A stretch of 64,000 nt of DNA, taken from assembly GCA_032622095.1 (NCBI GenBank), contig CP136064.1, positions 193,161,948 through 193,225,947 on the forward strand. Reading direction: 5' to 3'. This document shows, piece by piece, positions 24,929 to 36,668 of this stretch (position 1 is the stretch's first letter; every line of letters starts with the position of its first letter). Made by a program: the position numbers and the translations under genes. Under the pieces are notes generated by a model. The model had not been told where the DNA came from and did no database searches. It saw only the letters and a list, made by a program, of their open reading frames with translations. Source of the stretch: Siphonodentalium dalli (lineage: Eukaryota > Mollusca > Scaphopoda > Gadilida > Siphonodentaliidae).

Positions 24929-27900
24929 CCAGGGGCCTATACTATAGAATACAATTTTTGTAATAGCAGGCTTATTTGAGCCGCACAGAAGGTGTCGAGT
25001 ACTATGGACCACTGTAATCTAACAGCGAACGCGATTTCTTGTAAATCACAAAAAGACGGCAAATCGAGTACTATCGACCACCGTTCGTTGAACGCACATC
25101 TAAATATTTGTGATTTTGTCAAGGGAAATTACTCTAATGATATATGCGAATAATATGGCAATGCCTATTTGTGTCAGTTGGTGAGTGATTTAGTTGATGA
25201 ATAAAGTTCATAAAGGTACATTGTGTGTGACTAGTTTCCGATATTTGGGTTATTTTGACCACAATTGCGCACGATGAAAAGTAATTTGTTCAGTATCGTG
25301 TGGAATACTTACCATTTTCAGATGTTTTATGTTACATGTTTATTAACGGTTTGTCGAAAAAGGTCGGCAAACACACACATCGGTTGCCGTTCAAATGGCC
25401 ACATCAACTTTATATAGCAATATCACCAAGGATGGAACCTAATTTGTCTAGCTAGCTTTGTCTGGCTGAAATATTAGTGGGAACATCTAGACCTTAATAG
25501 TTGAAAAGTTTGAGGTAATATGCAGCTGGAAAAATTCAACCCATGATGGGGGTGCGATGGCTGTTCTCGGACTTGGTATTTTCGACTTGTGTAAAGGATG
25601 GGTGTTCATTTGGAAATTCCAATGTGGACCAACACTCCCTCGTCCAGGGTCTCTGGGGACACCCAACCTCGATTTTAAAACATATATATAGCACCATCTA
25701 CTTAAACTATACCTAATTCTCAGTACCTTCCATTTATACCCAACTAAGCGGCTGAATTTAGGTAAACATATGACATTTGGTTATAACCAACACGCACTAC
25801 TACATTGGTAAGTTAAGGATCGGGGGACCCCGATTTTTTCTAAAAATTCACTCATGGAACCTTCTTTGCGGCACTATTGGCCAAATTAAATTGTTTAGAC
25901 CACAAGGTGAACGCAAACTTCTTGAGCACACACATGCCATGCGGTTCAAATATATTACATAATGTCATGGTAAATATTTGGGGTCCACCGATTCTTAACG
26001 CAACTTAGCCTGAAATTATCAGTAACTGTTTCAACACGAAATGCCACCACCCCCGATTCACCGCGTATCCGTGTACCTTCGCACAAAGATCGTTTATATA
26101 TATACGTTTTGAGCCCAAGCCCGACAACTGTAACTCTTTAATTCCATTCATAACTAGAGGTCAGATTCCATGGAATCAGATATACTTCCATGTTATCCCA
26201 TCCCATCCAATGTGAGTGTTATGCGTATATGTGTGTTTCTCTTCATGCGAATGCATATTGGCGCATTATGATCCGATGGCGCACTTGCATTGACATTTCT
26301 AGATTCAATATATATTTTGGGACTTCTGTCTGTCTGTTTGTTTGTTTGTCTGTTAGCTATGACCGGGAAAACTGCTGGACGGATTTTGACAACATTTGAT
26401 AAATATGGGTAATTTTGTCCAGGGAGTGTTTTGGACGTGTAAAATCGTGACCCCCGACCTTACCTTGACCTTCAAAAAGGTCAATCCTAGGTAAAATCTG
26501 GTAAAACAGACCGATTTCAACGAAATTTGACACCTAGGGGTACTTTTGTCAGGGGAGTCGTTTGGTGGGTCAAATCGTGACCACGACCGGAAATTGACAT
26601 TCGAAATGGTTAGTTCAAGGTCAAATCGTGTAAAACGAACGGATTTCGACGAAATTTGATAACTAGGGAAACTTTTGTCCGGGAAGTGTTTTGGACAGGT
26701 CGAATCGTGACAATAGGTTACTTTTATAGTACAGCGGACATACCTATATAGTATATCGGTGAGCATGTTCATGCATTTGCCTTGTTTTTTGACAAGTCCG
26801 TTTGAATTTGCGTCATGAACAGAGGGTTTGAATTTGAATAATATATAGCACCCGTTACGTTATAGGCTACAAGGGTTAAACCGTCCTATCTAAATCTTTA
26901 AAAAGCGTACTAATCTTGCGTTTAGAAACTACTTATCACATCCACTCGTCGAAAAGTTGTTATCTCAATATCCGATTTTCGGCGTAATTTTCCACATGTG
27001 ATCTTCTGTGGAATTTGCCAAATATGAGCCCACCCGATACAAACACTCTTTGAGCAAGTTGCGTTTATAGTACAGCGGTCAAATTTTGTAGGCATATCTA
27101 CATTATACCGGTTTACATTCTCCAGCGTGAAACTCGCTCCTACATTAGCCCGTTTGGATTTGGGGCTACAAAATCGGCTAGTGATAGACTAGATAAGTAT
27201 ACATATTTATGATATATAGCGTTGTCACGAGTAAACCGTTCCATCTGAAAATTAGAAAATCGCCCTCTGGATGCGCGTGAATACTAGCAATCAGATGTAC
27301 TCGTAATTTTTTTTTATCTTTGTTTGAATTCCCCCCCCCCCTTCGCAATTTTCGTGGAATTTTCCTAAAGTCTCAACCCACACTGACACACATTCTCCGT
27401 TGGGCATGTTACATTTATAGTATAGCCGTCAAACTTCTGGGACGTACATAAAGTATGCCAACGTACATGCTACGCCATTATCTTGCTCTTTAACAAGCCG
27501 GTTTGGATTTGGCGGGAAAAATAGTTGCAATATTTTCGTACCCCCTAACGCGGAAAGTCCTGGGTAAAAACGTTTTTAAGCGGTATATTCGAGTCCGAAT
27601 CTCTCGTCCAATTCGGAATATGCAATAAAAAATTTAGAGCTCTGTACTCTAAACAAAAAAAATTTGGTTTATTCATCCTGATGTATAGTGTGTGCCTATG
27701 TATGGGCGGTAACTCCTCAGGGAAAGCGCGGACACAAGTTTTGATGCCCGTGTTCAGTAGGGCACATCGAGGTGTGCATACGGTCCAATTTTCGATGTTC
27801 TGCTCCTTATAATTTCCAAGATAATAAAATGACATTTTTTCATATAAAGGGAGATAACTCCGCGAGGTGAACGCGGACAATATCCGATATACGTCTAAGG

Positions 27901-28826
27901 CATACAACTCATTGACTCCAACATACGTACCAAATTTTAGTTTGCTACTCCTCATACTTTCAGAGAATAAGGAGTTGCAAAATGGTTAAGTATAATAATA
28001 ATAATAACAAAAATAATCGTTTTTTTCTTTTTAATCCGCCATTAAATGTTTGGCCGAAATCACGATATCACCATTTTGAGTGTCCCTTAAATGCCTACAT
28101 TCCCTGAAAATTTCGCGTTCCTACTACAATTAGTTTCTGAGTATTTCCAATTAAACGGAAAACTGCCTCAATACAAAAACAATATACTTCCTTGGTTACA
28201 CCATGGAAGTATAATTAAAATCTAGGCCGCTGACATGGCTATCTCCTTTCAAATCCATTGAGCGTAAACCATCTCAATGGGTTAACAATTGAGATTCCGT
28301 GACCGCATTACAAAGAACATGTACCCAGCTAATCGCACTCACCATTTTCCGCACGGTTAATCGTCGTGAAAAATCAATAATGTAGCCTGTGCATTTGTAA
28401 TCTAATAATGAATTTTCACAAAAATGGTATTATTGCTGTACTATAGAACCCGCTTAGCCAGTACTTTATCATTCCGTATTGCGAATTCTTACATATTACA
28501 AAGCTGTAGCGTTCGAGTACTACGAAAACATGAACAGATGAAACTTTCAGGCCCCCTTTTTCTCCACAAAATGCAAAAAATTTCCGGTCAAGTGAATCCC
28601 GGTATATAGATGGTTCGCCAAAAAGATCATATAAGTCATTACCTGTCAATGTATTTTGCATATAAAGAGTTTTGGGCATATGTTGAGTTTCAATCTACAA
28701 TGAAAGAAATACACTGATAGAAATACAGTCGAATACTATATAACACAAAATATGTATTACAAAATTAGTAAATCACAAATTAACGCTGATATTACAAAAA
28801 TTGTATTCTATAGTATAGGCCCCTGG
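24929..28826. mobile_element. Non-coding DNA transposon with perfect 36-bp TIRs, copy B
   Basis: Duplicate of 16,362-20,185 with TIRs at 24,929-24,964 and 28,791-28,826. It is longer by about 74 bases owing to the segment at 27,247-27,320. Confidence 0.75.
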
Positions 28827-28970
28827 ACGATTTCTAAGTGGCGGAGTCCCCCAACAACTGGAACTATTCACCATCTTCAAAATCCTACTAAATCTGGTCT
28901 GGTGGAGTCTTTCTGGTCATTTTGGTGATCATTATTCTCGGGTTGCCTCCATAAAGTTATAGTTTTTAAA

Positions 28971-29458
28971 GGCGTTCGTTGCAGAAATATTCATATTTGT
29001 TCAAATCGCCATCAACGGAAGGAATATTAATATATATAGTTTTGTTCATATGCCAAACATAATCAACACGTAAATAGTATATTATCGACAAGGCGTACGA
29101 TGGTGTACGTAAACAAGAACCTTCTCGTGTTACAGAAGTTGTATATAACACAGCGCAGTTCTATTGGTCAATCACACACAAATGATATAAACGCTCTTTA
29201 TTATTTCCATATCAGGAAAACTGTAACAAATAACGCTCTTTATGTTTACCATATCCGGATCTAAACAAAAGCCAGGTTCTGTAACGTTTTTTGCTTCTGT
29301 TTACATAACAAAGGAAAAACATTTGACAATTACATACTGTTTTCCATATTTCTTATTGTTATAAGAACAAAGTCTGTCTATATTTTACTATTCTTTCTGT
29401 TTATGGCGGTTTTTGACGCAGCTGAATATTTTAACAGCATACCCACCGCCAACGCATC
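28971..29458 (+). mobile_element. GGCGTTCGTTG MITE, complete copy
   Basis: Runs from GGCGTTCGTTGCAGA to ACCACCGCCAACGC-like end sequence. It contains AACGCTCTTTAT twice and ends with TGGCGGTTTTTGACG...CCACCGCCAAC. It is collinear with 40,445-40,957. Confidence 0.8.
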
Positions 29459-29459
29459 T

Positions 29460-30577
29460 TTAAACGATGGTTGTACGCCTATAAATGGCAGTTCAAATGT
29501 TATAACAGCATGAATTTCATATTTAAGGGGGAGGTCAAGTGAAACATTTTGAATGGGCGATTTTCATGTTAATCTCCGGGGCAAAAGTTGATAATATTCA
29601 CAAAAAGTGGTAAGGCACAGGTCGAACTTTCAAACAGGAAAATGTCGTACCTGGCTGCTCCGCTCAGTTATTTCGTGACCGCAAAAGGTTGTCGCAAGCA
29701 GATCCGAAATAATTATTTGCACGAAATACGGAAAGCATGTGAATGCAGCCATTTTGAATTATCTCCCATATCACGTGAAATCAACAACAAAATCAATGAC
29801 ATGTATTGTAAACATATAGTTTGCAGACCTGATCATCTTTTTTCGAAATATGACTGACGTACGTGTTCGACCATATCGTCATACCATCGATATTCAACTG
29901 CAACTCTGGGGATTTTCTCGTAATAGTTTTGTCTAAAACAAACATTGAATATCGTTGCGCGTGTATGGAGGGAAATAGTTCCGACTGATATGCCGAATTG
30001 AACTGCATACAAATGGTCTCAACTATATATGATAGACATTTGTAGATTTAAAAACAATTATATATGTTGAATTGGGTGGAAGATAGCAACAATATAGCGA
30101 TTATTCAACGTTAATGAATTTCCCGGTCTCAGGATGGCGAATTATCAGCTTCACCATTTCACAAAGGTGTGGCAGGGCACTTCCGTCATATGTCTGAAAA
30201 CAAATAAAAAAATACAGGTGAAAAGCTCAGAAAAGGAAATAATAGATACCGATCGGTAAGTAAATGACAAATAAATGTTGCGTGAAACTGTTACTAAGCG
30301 TTTGCGCCGTCCGATTTCTTGATTGAAATCCAGGGACTTGCCAATTTGGAGTTGTTTGCTGGTATTCTGAGTGGCATGCACGATTTGTTTTTGTCAACAA
30401 GCCTCTATCTAGTGAATATAGGGCGAAGTATGGTAACATAAATCGTCTTTCATTGCAACACCTGTGCCTCTGATATATCTTGCAAGAGTCATCTGCCGTT
30501 TTCATTTGCCATTATTGATTTATTGTTATTTAATTTGCTGTTGTTGCTGAGGTGGATTCAATTGCCAAAGTGAAAGA
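29460..30577. other. No recognisable gene
   Basis: Contains short open frames on both strands (for example 29,588-29,857) with no family resemblance, and no obvious repeat. Confidence 0.4.
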
Positions 30578-31341
30578 ATGTCTTATTCAAGAATTGTAGA
30601 ACAAGAGCCCAATTATGTGTTAAATGAGATCAACAGATTGAATTTGTCACAGAGTGGAAGTTCTCAGACCATATTGATTTCGGACAGTAAAGGCAGTTAT
30701 TTAGAAAGTTCGGTGAGAAGATTAGGCATGGGTTCAAATATACAGATATGGTGGACAGCAGGAGTCACTTTAAGAGAGAAGATGGGACAAGTGCATCAGG
30801 ATTTGCTTGAACTGGGTTGTGGTGAAGTGAAATATAACATTTTATTTGGCTTGGTACATGTGATGTGACCATTAAACCGAAGCAACAAAGCTCTCTATTC
30901 CTCAGGCATACAACCGATGACAAGGGTGTAGGAAATATGGTTGACTCTTTTCGGGAAATAGTATCCAGGTATGAGCCATACCCACTTTTGAAAATTATAT
31001 ACTTAGAGATTCCACCCATTTCGATTCAACGCTGGAATGAGTAGAAAGGCAAATTTGAATTGGAGTCAGCAGAGGAAGACCAGATATTGGCCAAACCGAA
31101 TGGAAGATTGGCAAGGATCAATGGCTGGATCCAGTCAAACAACGAGTCTGTTGGAGCTGCCAGCCCCAAGTTCATATGTGACATTACTAGGATCCGGAAG
31201 GAGAGAGGAAGCTCCTCTAGAATGTATGTAAATAGTTTGTTATTGAAGGATGGTGTACACCCCATCGATGAACTTTCTGACCTGTGGTTGCTGAGGATCC
31301 TGAAAGTATCGGAACAACTGATCCAGGGTAGTCACCAGTGA
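30578..31341 (+). pseudogene. SGNH-hydrolase-like protein, broken
   Basis: Two frames together give one protein of roughly 250 residues. The first (from ATG at 30578) has ISDSKGSYL at residues 34-42, resembling the GDS nucleophile block of SGNH/GDSL hydrolases with Ser37 as nucleophile. After a frameshift at about 30,853 the next frame gives GTCD (block III-like). Near the end come DGVHP (the Asp-x-x-His block) and then LSDLWLLRI. Damage: the frameshift, and an in-frame TAG at 31,042-31,044 where the context suggests Trp. Intron-less. Similar SGNH frames are frequent in bivalve genomes and an esterase of this fold is known in ORF1 of some CR1-type retroelements, so either a gene-family or a transposon origin is possible. 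Family call is from motifs only. Confidence 0.7.
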
Positions 31342-32316
31342 TTGTTTGAGTTGAGACTTGTGTTTTATTGTGCAACTTATTTTGTTTATGTTGGAGTTTT
31401 CTGAAGGATTCAGACTCTTTTTGCAAGATTGGAAGTATATCAGTGTCGCAGAGACTTTATATTGTATATGATTATTATGGTTTATATTGTTTGGAAGAAA
31501 GGACAAGCATACCGGTACATGTAGATGAGCTGCACTTCCTTTGTAAATAAAACGTAAGTATGAAATGATAAAATTTCAGGCCATTGAAAAATAATTGACT
31601 GGTTCGGGTTACAAGCCAGAAAAAGTATGGTCATTGGGTAGGCTTAAGACTTTATTTTTGTTATTAATCTATTTTTAGTTTGACATGATAATTTGGTTTT
31701 TGATGTCTTTCCCAAAATTTATAATAGTTCTGTTTTATTTCTTTATTATAACATATTCGGAGACATTGAAAATTAACTGTTGGTTTTTATGCTAAAGTTC
31801 TTAAATTTGTTTTTTAAAACAATGACAAATCTTGAGGGGAGGGGTTTAAAATAGGGTGGGTGAGAAAACCAGAACCACAATTTTTTTTTATCTGTGACCT
31901 GTTACACGATGATCTAACATAACACAGATTTTGTTGCAGAGAACTTTAATTACATGTAGTACTGGGTAACATGTTGTTTTGACCTGAGCTGTACATATCA
32001 GACTGAATAGCATTGACCTCCCCAATCAGTGTGTGAGGCTGGGAGCAGTACACACTGTTAAAATCACCCAGTCTTGAAGCATGAGCTGCACAGTGTTTTG
32101 TGAATGGCTTTTCATGTCATTCTTGGTCACAGTGTAACACAGTCAACAACCTGGTTCAGAAATCAGCAGCAGAAAGAAAAAATTGAACATCTTAATTGAC
32201 TTCAGTTTTAAATTAGTTAGAATGGTTTGCATTTGGTGGTGATGTTTGTTTCTGTGGTATTAATTTCTCAGTTTAAAGGTTATGACTTGTGACATTTGCT
32301 GGTATTTGATTCTTTT
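31342..32316. other. Intergenic, no recognisable gene
   Basis: AT- and T-rich sequence between the SGNH-like frame and the tandem hairpins. No convincing coding frame or repeat. Confidence 0.4.
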
Positions 32317-32600
32317 GGGCCTGACGAGAACTGTCTCGCTGCCCTAAGATTTATCAGTCTACTAGTATATTATTGTGTTTTACTGTGTGTTTGGTGGTTG
32401 TCTTGGGCCTGACGAGAACTATCTCGCTGCCCTAAGATTCTCATTCTCTATTATTGTCTGATACTCTGCCTTTGGTGGTATTGTCTAGGGCCTGACGAGA
32501 ACTGTCTCGCTGCCCTAAGATTCTCAGTCTCTATTATTATCTGATAATTTGCCTTTGGTGGTATTGTCTAGGGCCTGACGAGAACTGTCTCGCTGCCCTT
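32317..32600 (+). repeat. Four tandem hairpin units, 83-88 bp apart
   Basis: GGGCCTGACGAGAACTGTCT followed by CGCTGCCCT occurs at 32317, 32405 (one change), 32488 and 32571. Each copy can fold: CGAGA pairs with TCTCG around ACTG, and GGGC pairs with GCCC. Spacer sequence (CTATTATT.TCTGAT, TTTGGTGGTATTGTCTA) is also shared. The array ends about 20 bases before the first ATG of the Mutator-like frame. A related word, GACTGTCTCGCTG, occurs once near 42,149. Confidence 0.85.
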
Positions 32601-32620
32601 CTGAAATAATAGAATACAGA

Positions 32621-35313
32621 ATGGGGGAAACAAAAGGTAAGAGAAGAAGAATCAGGTTCAATGTTGCTATTGGATGTCGTTATCAGAGAGGTACACATCG
32701 GCCACGATCAATGAGGCGTACAACAAAATGTGAGACTGCGCAGCCACAGGTGAGATTCAAGTTGGTCCATAACAAAAAAAATGCCACTGAAGTTAAAGCT
32801 TGTTAAGAAAGACAAAGTTATTGCAGACGGATACAGGTTATTACATACAGCATGTCTCAATAAAGGTATGAATGCTTTTGCAAAGCATCTCATGACATGC
32901 GAACAAGCAAGAAAGTTAGTGGATGATGAAAGAGATGGCAATATAATGGACTTTCTGCAAGAAGATAAGACCCAAGGGCTTGCAAGTTGTATGTCTGTTA
33001 GATGTAATGCATGCGGAAAGGTGATTTCATTCCAGACTAGTCCACTGATACAGAGTAGTTCCACTCACAAAAGGTTTGATGTTAATCTTCGAGCTGTTTG
33101 GGTGCCATGGGAGCGGGTTGTGGTGTTGCACAACTGAATGAAATAATGGAACCATAAGTGCTCCAACAATGTCCCAGGCAAAATTCACCACAATTGAAGA
33201 AGTCAGTGTATGGTGGGACCAGATCTTGAATGCGGACTTGACTGATGCTGGCATCGAAGAGAGGAAATTGGCTGAAGAGAGAGGTGATTTCGATGAAGGC
33301 GTCCCTGCAATTACTGTCATCACAGATGGAGGTTGATCAAAGAGATCCCACAAACATACATACAATGCCATGGGTGGTGTTACGGTCATCTTTGGTGCAG
33401 CTACTGGTAAAGTTCTACATATTGGTGTGAGAAATAGGAATTACTATGTTTGTACCTTCTATACTAACAAGTCTCAAGAGATTCCAGAGCACAAATGTTA
33501 TCAAAACTGGTCACAAAGCAGTCAAGCCATGGAATCTGACATTATTGTGGAAGGCTTCAAGCAAGCAGAGTCCAGGCATGGCGTAAGGTATATGCGCTTC
33601 GTCGGTGATGGCGACAGCAGTGTTCATGCAGATCTTCAGAAAAATGTACCTATTTGGGGGTGTCGAGTTAAGAAACAAGAATGTGCCAATCATGTATGTA
33701 AATGTTGGAGAGGCAGTCTGGAGAAATTGGTACAAGAGAAGCCAGAATACAAGGGCAGAGGTAAGCTTACCAAACCTGTCAGGATGAGGCTAACGAGTGG
33801 TGTGAGGTGTGCCATCAAGATGAGGTCAGCAATGGAGAATAAGTCAGAGGGGAAGAGATTGCTTGAGCATGACATAAAAAATTCTATCCATCATGTTTTT
33901 GGTGATACACGGTGCTCTGATTTTTGTAAGTCTCGGCCATCTTGTGCTGATAAATCTAGTACTGGTAGTCTTGTTATCGGATAACCAGATCAAGATAAAA
34001 CAGGTACAATTACAGACGTCATAGATGAACAGAATGATATATGGATGACATGCACCTCGGATGAGGCAATGGAATCACCAAGACGAGATTGCGGCTTGAA
34101 ACCTGAACTGCTGGAAAAACAATGTTGGCTGATGTGTCAGTTCTGCTTAATCGTGTTGCAAATAAAAATGCTTCACTCATAGGGAATGTAACAACAAATC
34201 TAGCTGAGTCATGGATGTCTATGAGATCAAAATTTGATGAGGGTAAGTTCTATAATAGGTGCAACCGAGGATCCTGGCAAGCACGTTGCTTTGGTGCTGG
34301 TTTGAGGTCTTTGTTGGGACAATCATGGTCACCAAATGTCTGGGAGAGAGCAACTAATACATCACCTGGTGACCTCTTCCTCAAACTCTACACCCAGCGA
34401 ACAAAACAGCATTTTTCAGCGAAAGCCAGCAAAGCTAAACCCCAGTACAGAGACAGGAAAAGGAAAAGAAAGCTTGCCTTGGCACAAACTGACTCCAGCA
34501 AGAAAGCCAGAAGAAAGTACGGCATTGACTGTGTTCAAGCTGAAGAAGATATTTCAACTGAAGATCTTGAGAAGTTGAAACAAACCTTTCTTGAGAAACA
34601 TATTACCATCTCATATGAGTCTCTGAAGCAGATTGAGTTGAGTACAAGAGATCAAAGTTCCTCTGGTCTTTGGATAAGCGAAAGAAAGAAAAGACTGACA
34701 TCATCAAACTTCGGGAAAGCAATGAGCAAAGATCCCAACAGATCAGTGGAAGTACTTGTCAGAAATTTGCTTTATCCAACTTTCAGAGGAAATAAATTCA
34801 CTACTGCTGGTCTCCAAGCTGAACCTGCAACTATAGAAGAATACATTCTGAAACAGGCTGAGAAATGTTACAATGTTAATGTCAAGTGTGTTGGTTTGAC
34901 TATTAGTCCTGATCATAAGTTTTTGGCTGCAAGTCCTGATGGGTTGGTTGTCCAGACTGATGGTCAAAAAGGTCTTCTGGAGGTAAAAAATCTGCTCATG
35001 AACAAAACTAACACTTCTCTGACATATGCTGCAACACATCAGTCTTGTTTTTGTTTGGAGGAAATTGATGGTCAGTTGTTGTTGGAACGAAATAATGCAT
35101 ATTATTACCAATGTCAGGGTCAGCTTAATATTCTTAACTATGATTGTGTTGATTTCGTGACGAGAACCAAAAATCCATATTGTTGAGCGCATATATAAAG
35201 ATCAGGATATTTGGAATGAAATGGTTCCTAAACTCTCGGCATTTTATCACAAAGCAATGTTACCGGAGCTCGCTGCTCCTCGGTTTAATAAAGAACCTGG
35301 TATCCGAGAACCA
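32621..35313 (+). pseudogene. Mutator-like transposase fused to YqaJ nuclease, broken
   Basis: Reading across frames gives one long protein. N-terminal part: basic start (KGKRRRIRF), then CNACGKVISFQTS (zinc-ribbon-like CxxC), VNLRAVWGAMGAGCGVAQLNE, VWWDQIL, EGVPAITVITDGG*SKRSHK and GGVTVIFGAATGKVLHIGVR. The middle has EHKCYQNWS, SSQAMESDIIVEGF, MRFVGDGDSS, QECANHVCKCWR and IHHVFGD. These are hallmarks of the Mutator-like transposase domain found with YqaJ in cnidarians and molluscs. The C-terminal YqaJ domain is described separately. Lesions: frameshift at the A8 run near 32,774-32,781; frameshifts near 33,105 and 33,150; TGA at 33,334-33,336 replacing an expected Trp; TAA at 33,982-33,984; frameshifts near 34,120 and 35,170. 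The frame ends LLPELAAPRFNKEPGIREP. Confidence 0.85.
34122..35186 (+). CDS. YqaJ-type recombinase/nuclease domain, longest open part
   Basis: This 354-codon frame is the largest intact piece of the broken transposase. Residues 1-110 complete the Mutator-like region (NVTTNLAESWMSMRSKFDEG, NRGSWQARC, SWSPNVWE). Residues 110-135 are strongly basic and may act in nuclear import. Residues 181-345 match the YqaJ/lambda-exonuclease-like fold: GLWISERKKRLTSSNFG at the start, EPATIEEY around 234-241, ASPDG with Asp273, LLEVKN with Glu287 and Lys289, and YYYQCQGQLN at 327-336. The D...ExK metal-binding set is therefore present. The frame runs out just after the domain, and the expected next residues (HIVERIYKDQDIWNEM) continue in another frame, so a one-base change near 35,170 causes the early stop. 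Whether this piece is expressed cannot be judged here. Confidence 0.75.
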   Translation: MLADVSVLLNRVANKNASLIGNVTTNLAESWMSMRSKFDEGKFYNRCNRGSWQARCFGAGLRSLLGQSWSPNVWERATNTSPGDLFLKLYTQRTKQHFSAKASKAKPQYRDRKRKRKLALAQTDSSKKARRKYGIDCVQAEEDISTEDLEKLKQTFLEKHITISYESLKQIELSTRDQSSSGLWISERKKRLTSSNFGKAMSKDPNRSVEVLVRNLLYPTFRGNKFTTAGLQAEPATIEEYILKQAEKCYNVNVKCVGLTISPDHKFLAASPDGLVVQTDGQKGLLEVKNLLMNKTNTSLTYAATHQSCFCLEEIDGQLLLERNNAYYYQCQGQLNILNYDCVDFVTRTKNPYC

Positions 35314-35319
35314 GGAAAG

Positions 35320-35512
35320 TTAACCACAGCAGAATTATGGGTAACTTTTCAGGATTTAGTCGGAAATATGGCTTGTTGCCATTCATCAGAAAGCTCTCGG
35401 GGAGAGCTTTCCGATGAACTGCAACAAGCCATATTTCCGACAAAATCCTGAAAAGTTACCCACAATTCTGCTGTGGTTAATGAGTCGATTAATTAGGGCA
35501 TTACTGTAATTC
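35320..35512. mobile_element. Foldback MITE, ACCACAGCAGAATT family, copy 1
   Basis: Left arm from TTAACCACAGCAGAATTATG (35320) through CGGAAATATGGCTTGTTGC to AAAGCTCTC (35402). The right arm is its near-complement, ending TTCTGCTGTGGTTAA (35480), and similarity to copy 2 (46,737-47,267) continues to about 35,512. The element lies directly behind the transposase frame, which reads into it. Confidence 0.85.
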
Positions 35513-35941
35513 TATTAACTTCTTTGAAATATATGGATTCAACCCTTCCACTTTATCCACATTGTCACAAGTGGAGTTATCAGAACATGTCTAGCACCCA
35601 TCATGTAACATGTTGTTATCACACACTACTAATACATGCAATTTCTATGAAATTAGCCTAATTTTTTTAGACTGATATCCTTTGATCTCGGAAGAAAATT
35701 CAATACATATATTTGTTTACTCAATCCTTGTTCATATACAAGTACTTACATGTAGTAGTGTCAATATTTCAAAACTTTATCTGGAGAGTGGTTCAAAGAC
35801 AATTACAACATAGTCATAATGTAATTACTAAAATTAATAGTTGCCATGAACGATCAAATACATTTTCAAACGAAATTCATTTACTATTAATAAAGTTTAT
35901 CATCTGCTATACTTACAATTCTTTTTTTTATTTTTTTACAG

Positions 35942-36026
35942 TATGGTGACAAAACAGCAAGAAAGAAATCAACTAAAAAGAGTAAACAAAGAGGACGGCC
36001 TAAAAGAGAAGAAACCGATAGTGAGG
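35942..36026 (+). CDS. Exon with AT-hook (candidate gene, exon n-2)
   Basis: A pyrimidine-rich tract and ACAG precede 35942, and a GT follows 36026. The 28 codons read YGDKTARKKSTKKSKQRGRP then KREETDSE, very basic with an RGRP core typical of AT-hook DNA-binding motifs. It ends in phase 1 and joins exon 36,669-36,746, completing a codon (GAT, Asp). The upstream exons are unknown. The broken transposase 630 bases upstream on the same strand is one possible source. Confidence 0.6.
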
Positions 36027-36668
36027 GTTGGTATTGGATATGCCTTGTTCAGCAGCCCTTGAAATCAGTATTTTTCTTTTGAACTTCATGACATTCTGTT
36101 GGCTTCTACATCTGTTTCCACAGTATTGTCTTCAGAAGTACTCATTGCAAGGGCTAGTTCATTTCCTCACTCTTATCCACACACATGTTGTACTATTGAA
36201 TTCTTTCAACAAGGGAGTTGCGCTGGTGCAGCATTACAGATCCTGTGCCAGAGCATTATCTTATCTATGCAAGTCTCCCATAGGGAGTATCCCATACATG
36301 TATCTCAGAGTGCACTGGCTTACAATGTCAATATTGTTAGGCCGATGTATTCTTATGGAAGACTTGCATATCTAACAGACTGAATTGGCACAGGGTTTTC
36401 GCAAACTATCAGGAAGCTTCAGTCATGGACAGGTTATTACATGTAGGTGCCACACTTGCTTTTAAGTTTCTTACTTCATTAGAAACTTGCATTTTGAATG
36501 AAGCATAATTATATGAGTGTTATGATTCCCCTTAATTCATTACTCTGTTTTCAACAAGTTGTTCCATTGTGATCAGACATGTATCTTGCATTTATAATAA
36601 GTTTATATTTCCATAGGGAACATTTTACCATATTAATCACTTTATGTCCTATTGCTTTCTTTCTATAG

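Larger units (their letters stand above)
20549..29188 (+). repeat. Tandem segmental duplication, copy B
   Basis: Second copy of 12,343-20,548. It differs by an expanded minisatellite (20,559-20,707), a changed number of satellite units, a 507-bp insertion (21,319-21,825), a roughly 75-base segment at 27,247-27,320 absent from copy A, and scattered substitutions. Copy B continues past the breakpoint into an intact MITE, so B retains the ancestral right flank and A the ancestral left flank. Confidence 0.9.

Noticed and set aside
32317-32600. CRISPR-like array
   Set aside because: Repeats are spaced regularly but the spacers are themselves similar, only four units exist, and the context is eukaryotic.
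35320-35480. TTAA-flanked piggyBac element
   Set aside because: TTAA sits at both apparent ends, but in the related copy at 46,737-47,267 the inverted arms continue well past the TTAA, so the TTAA is internal to the element.
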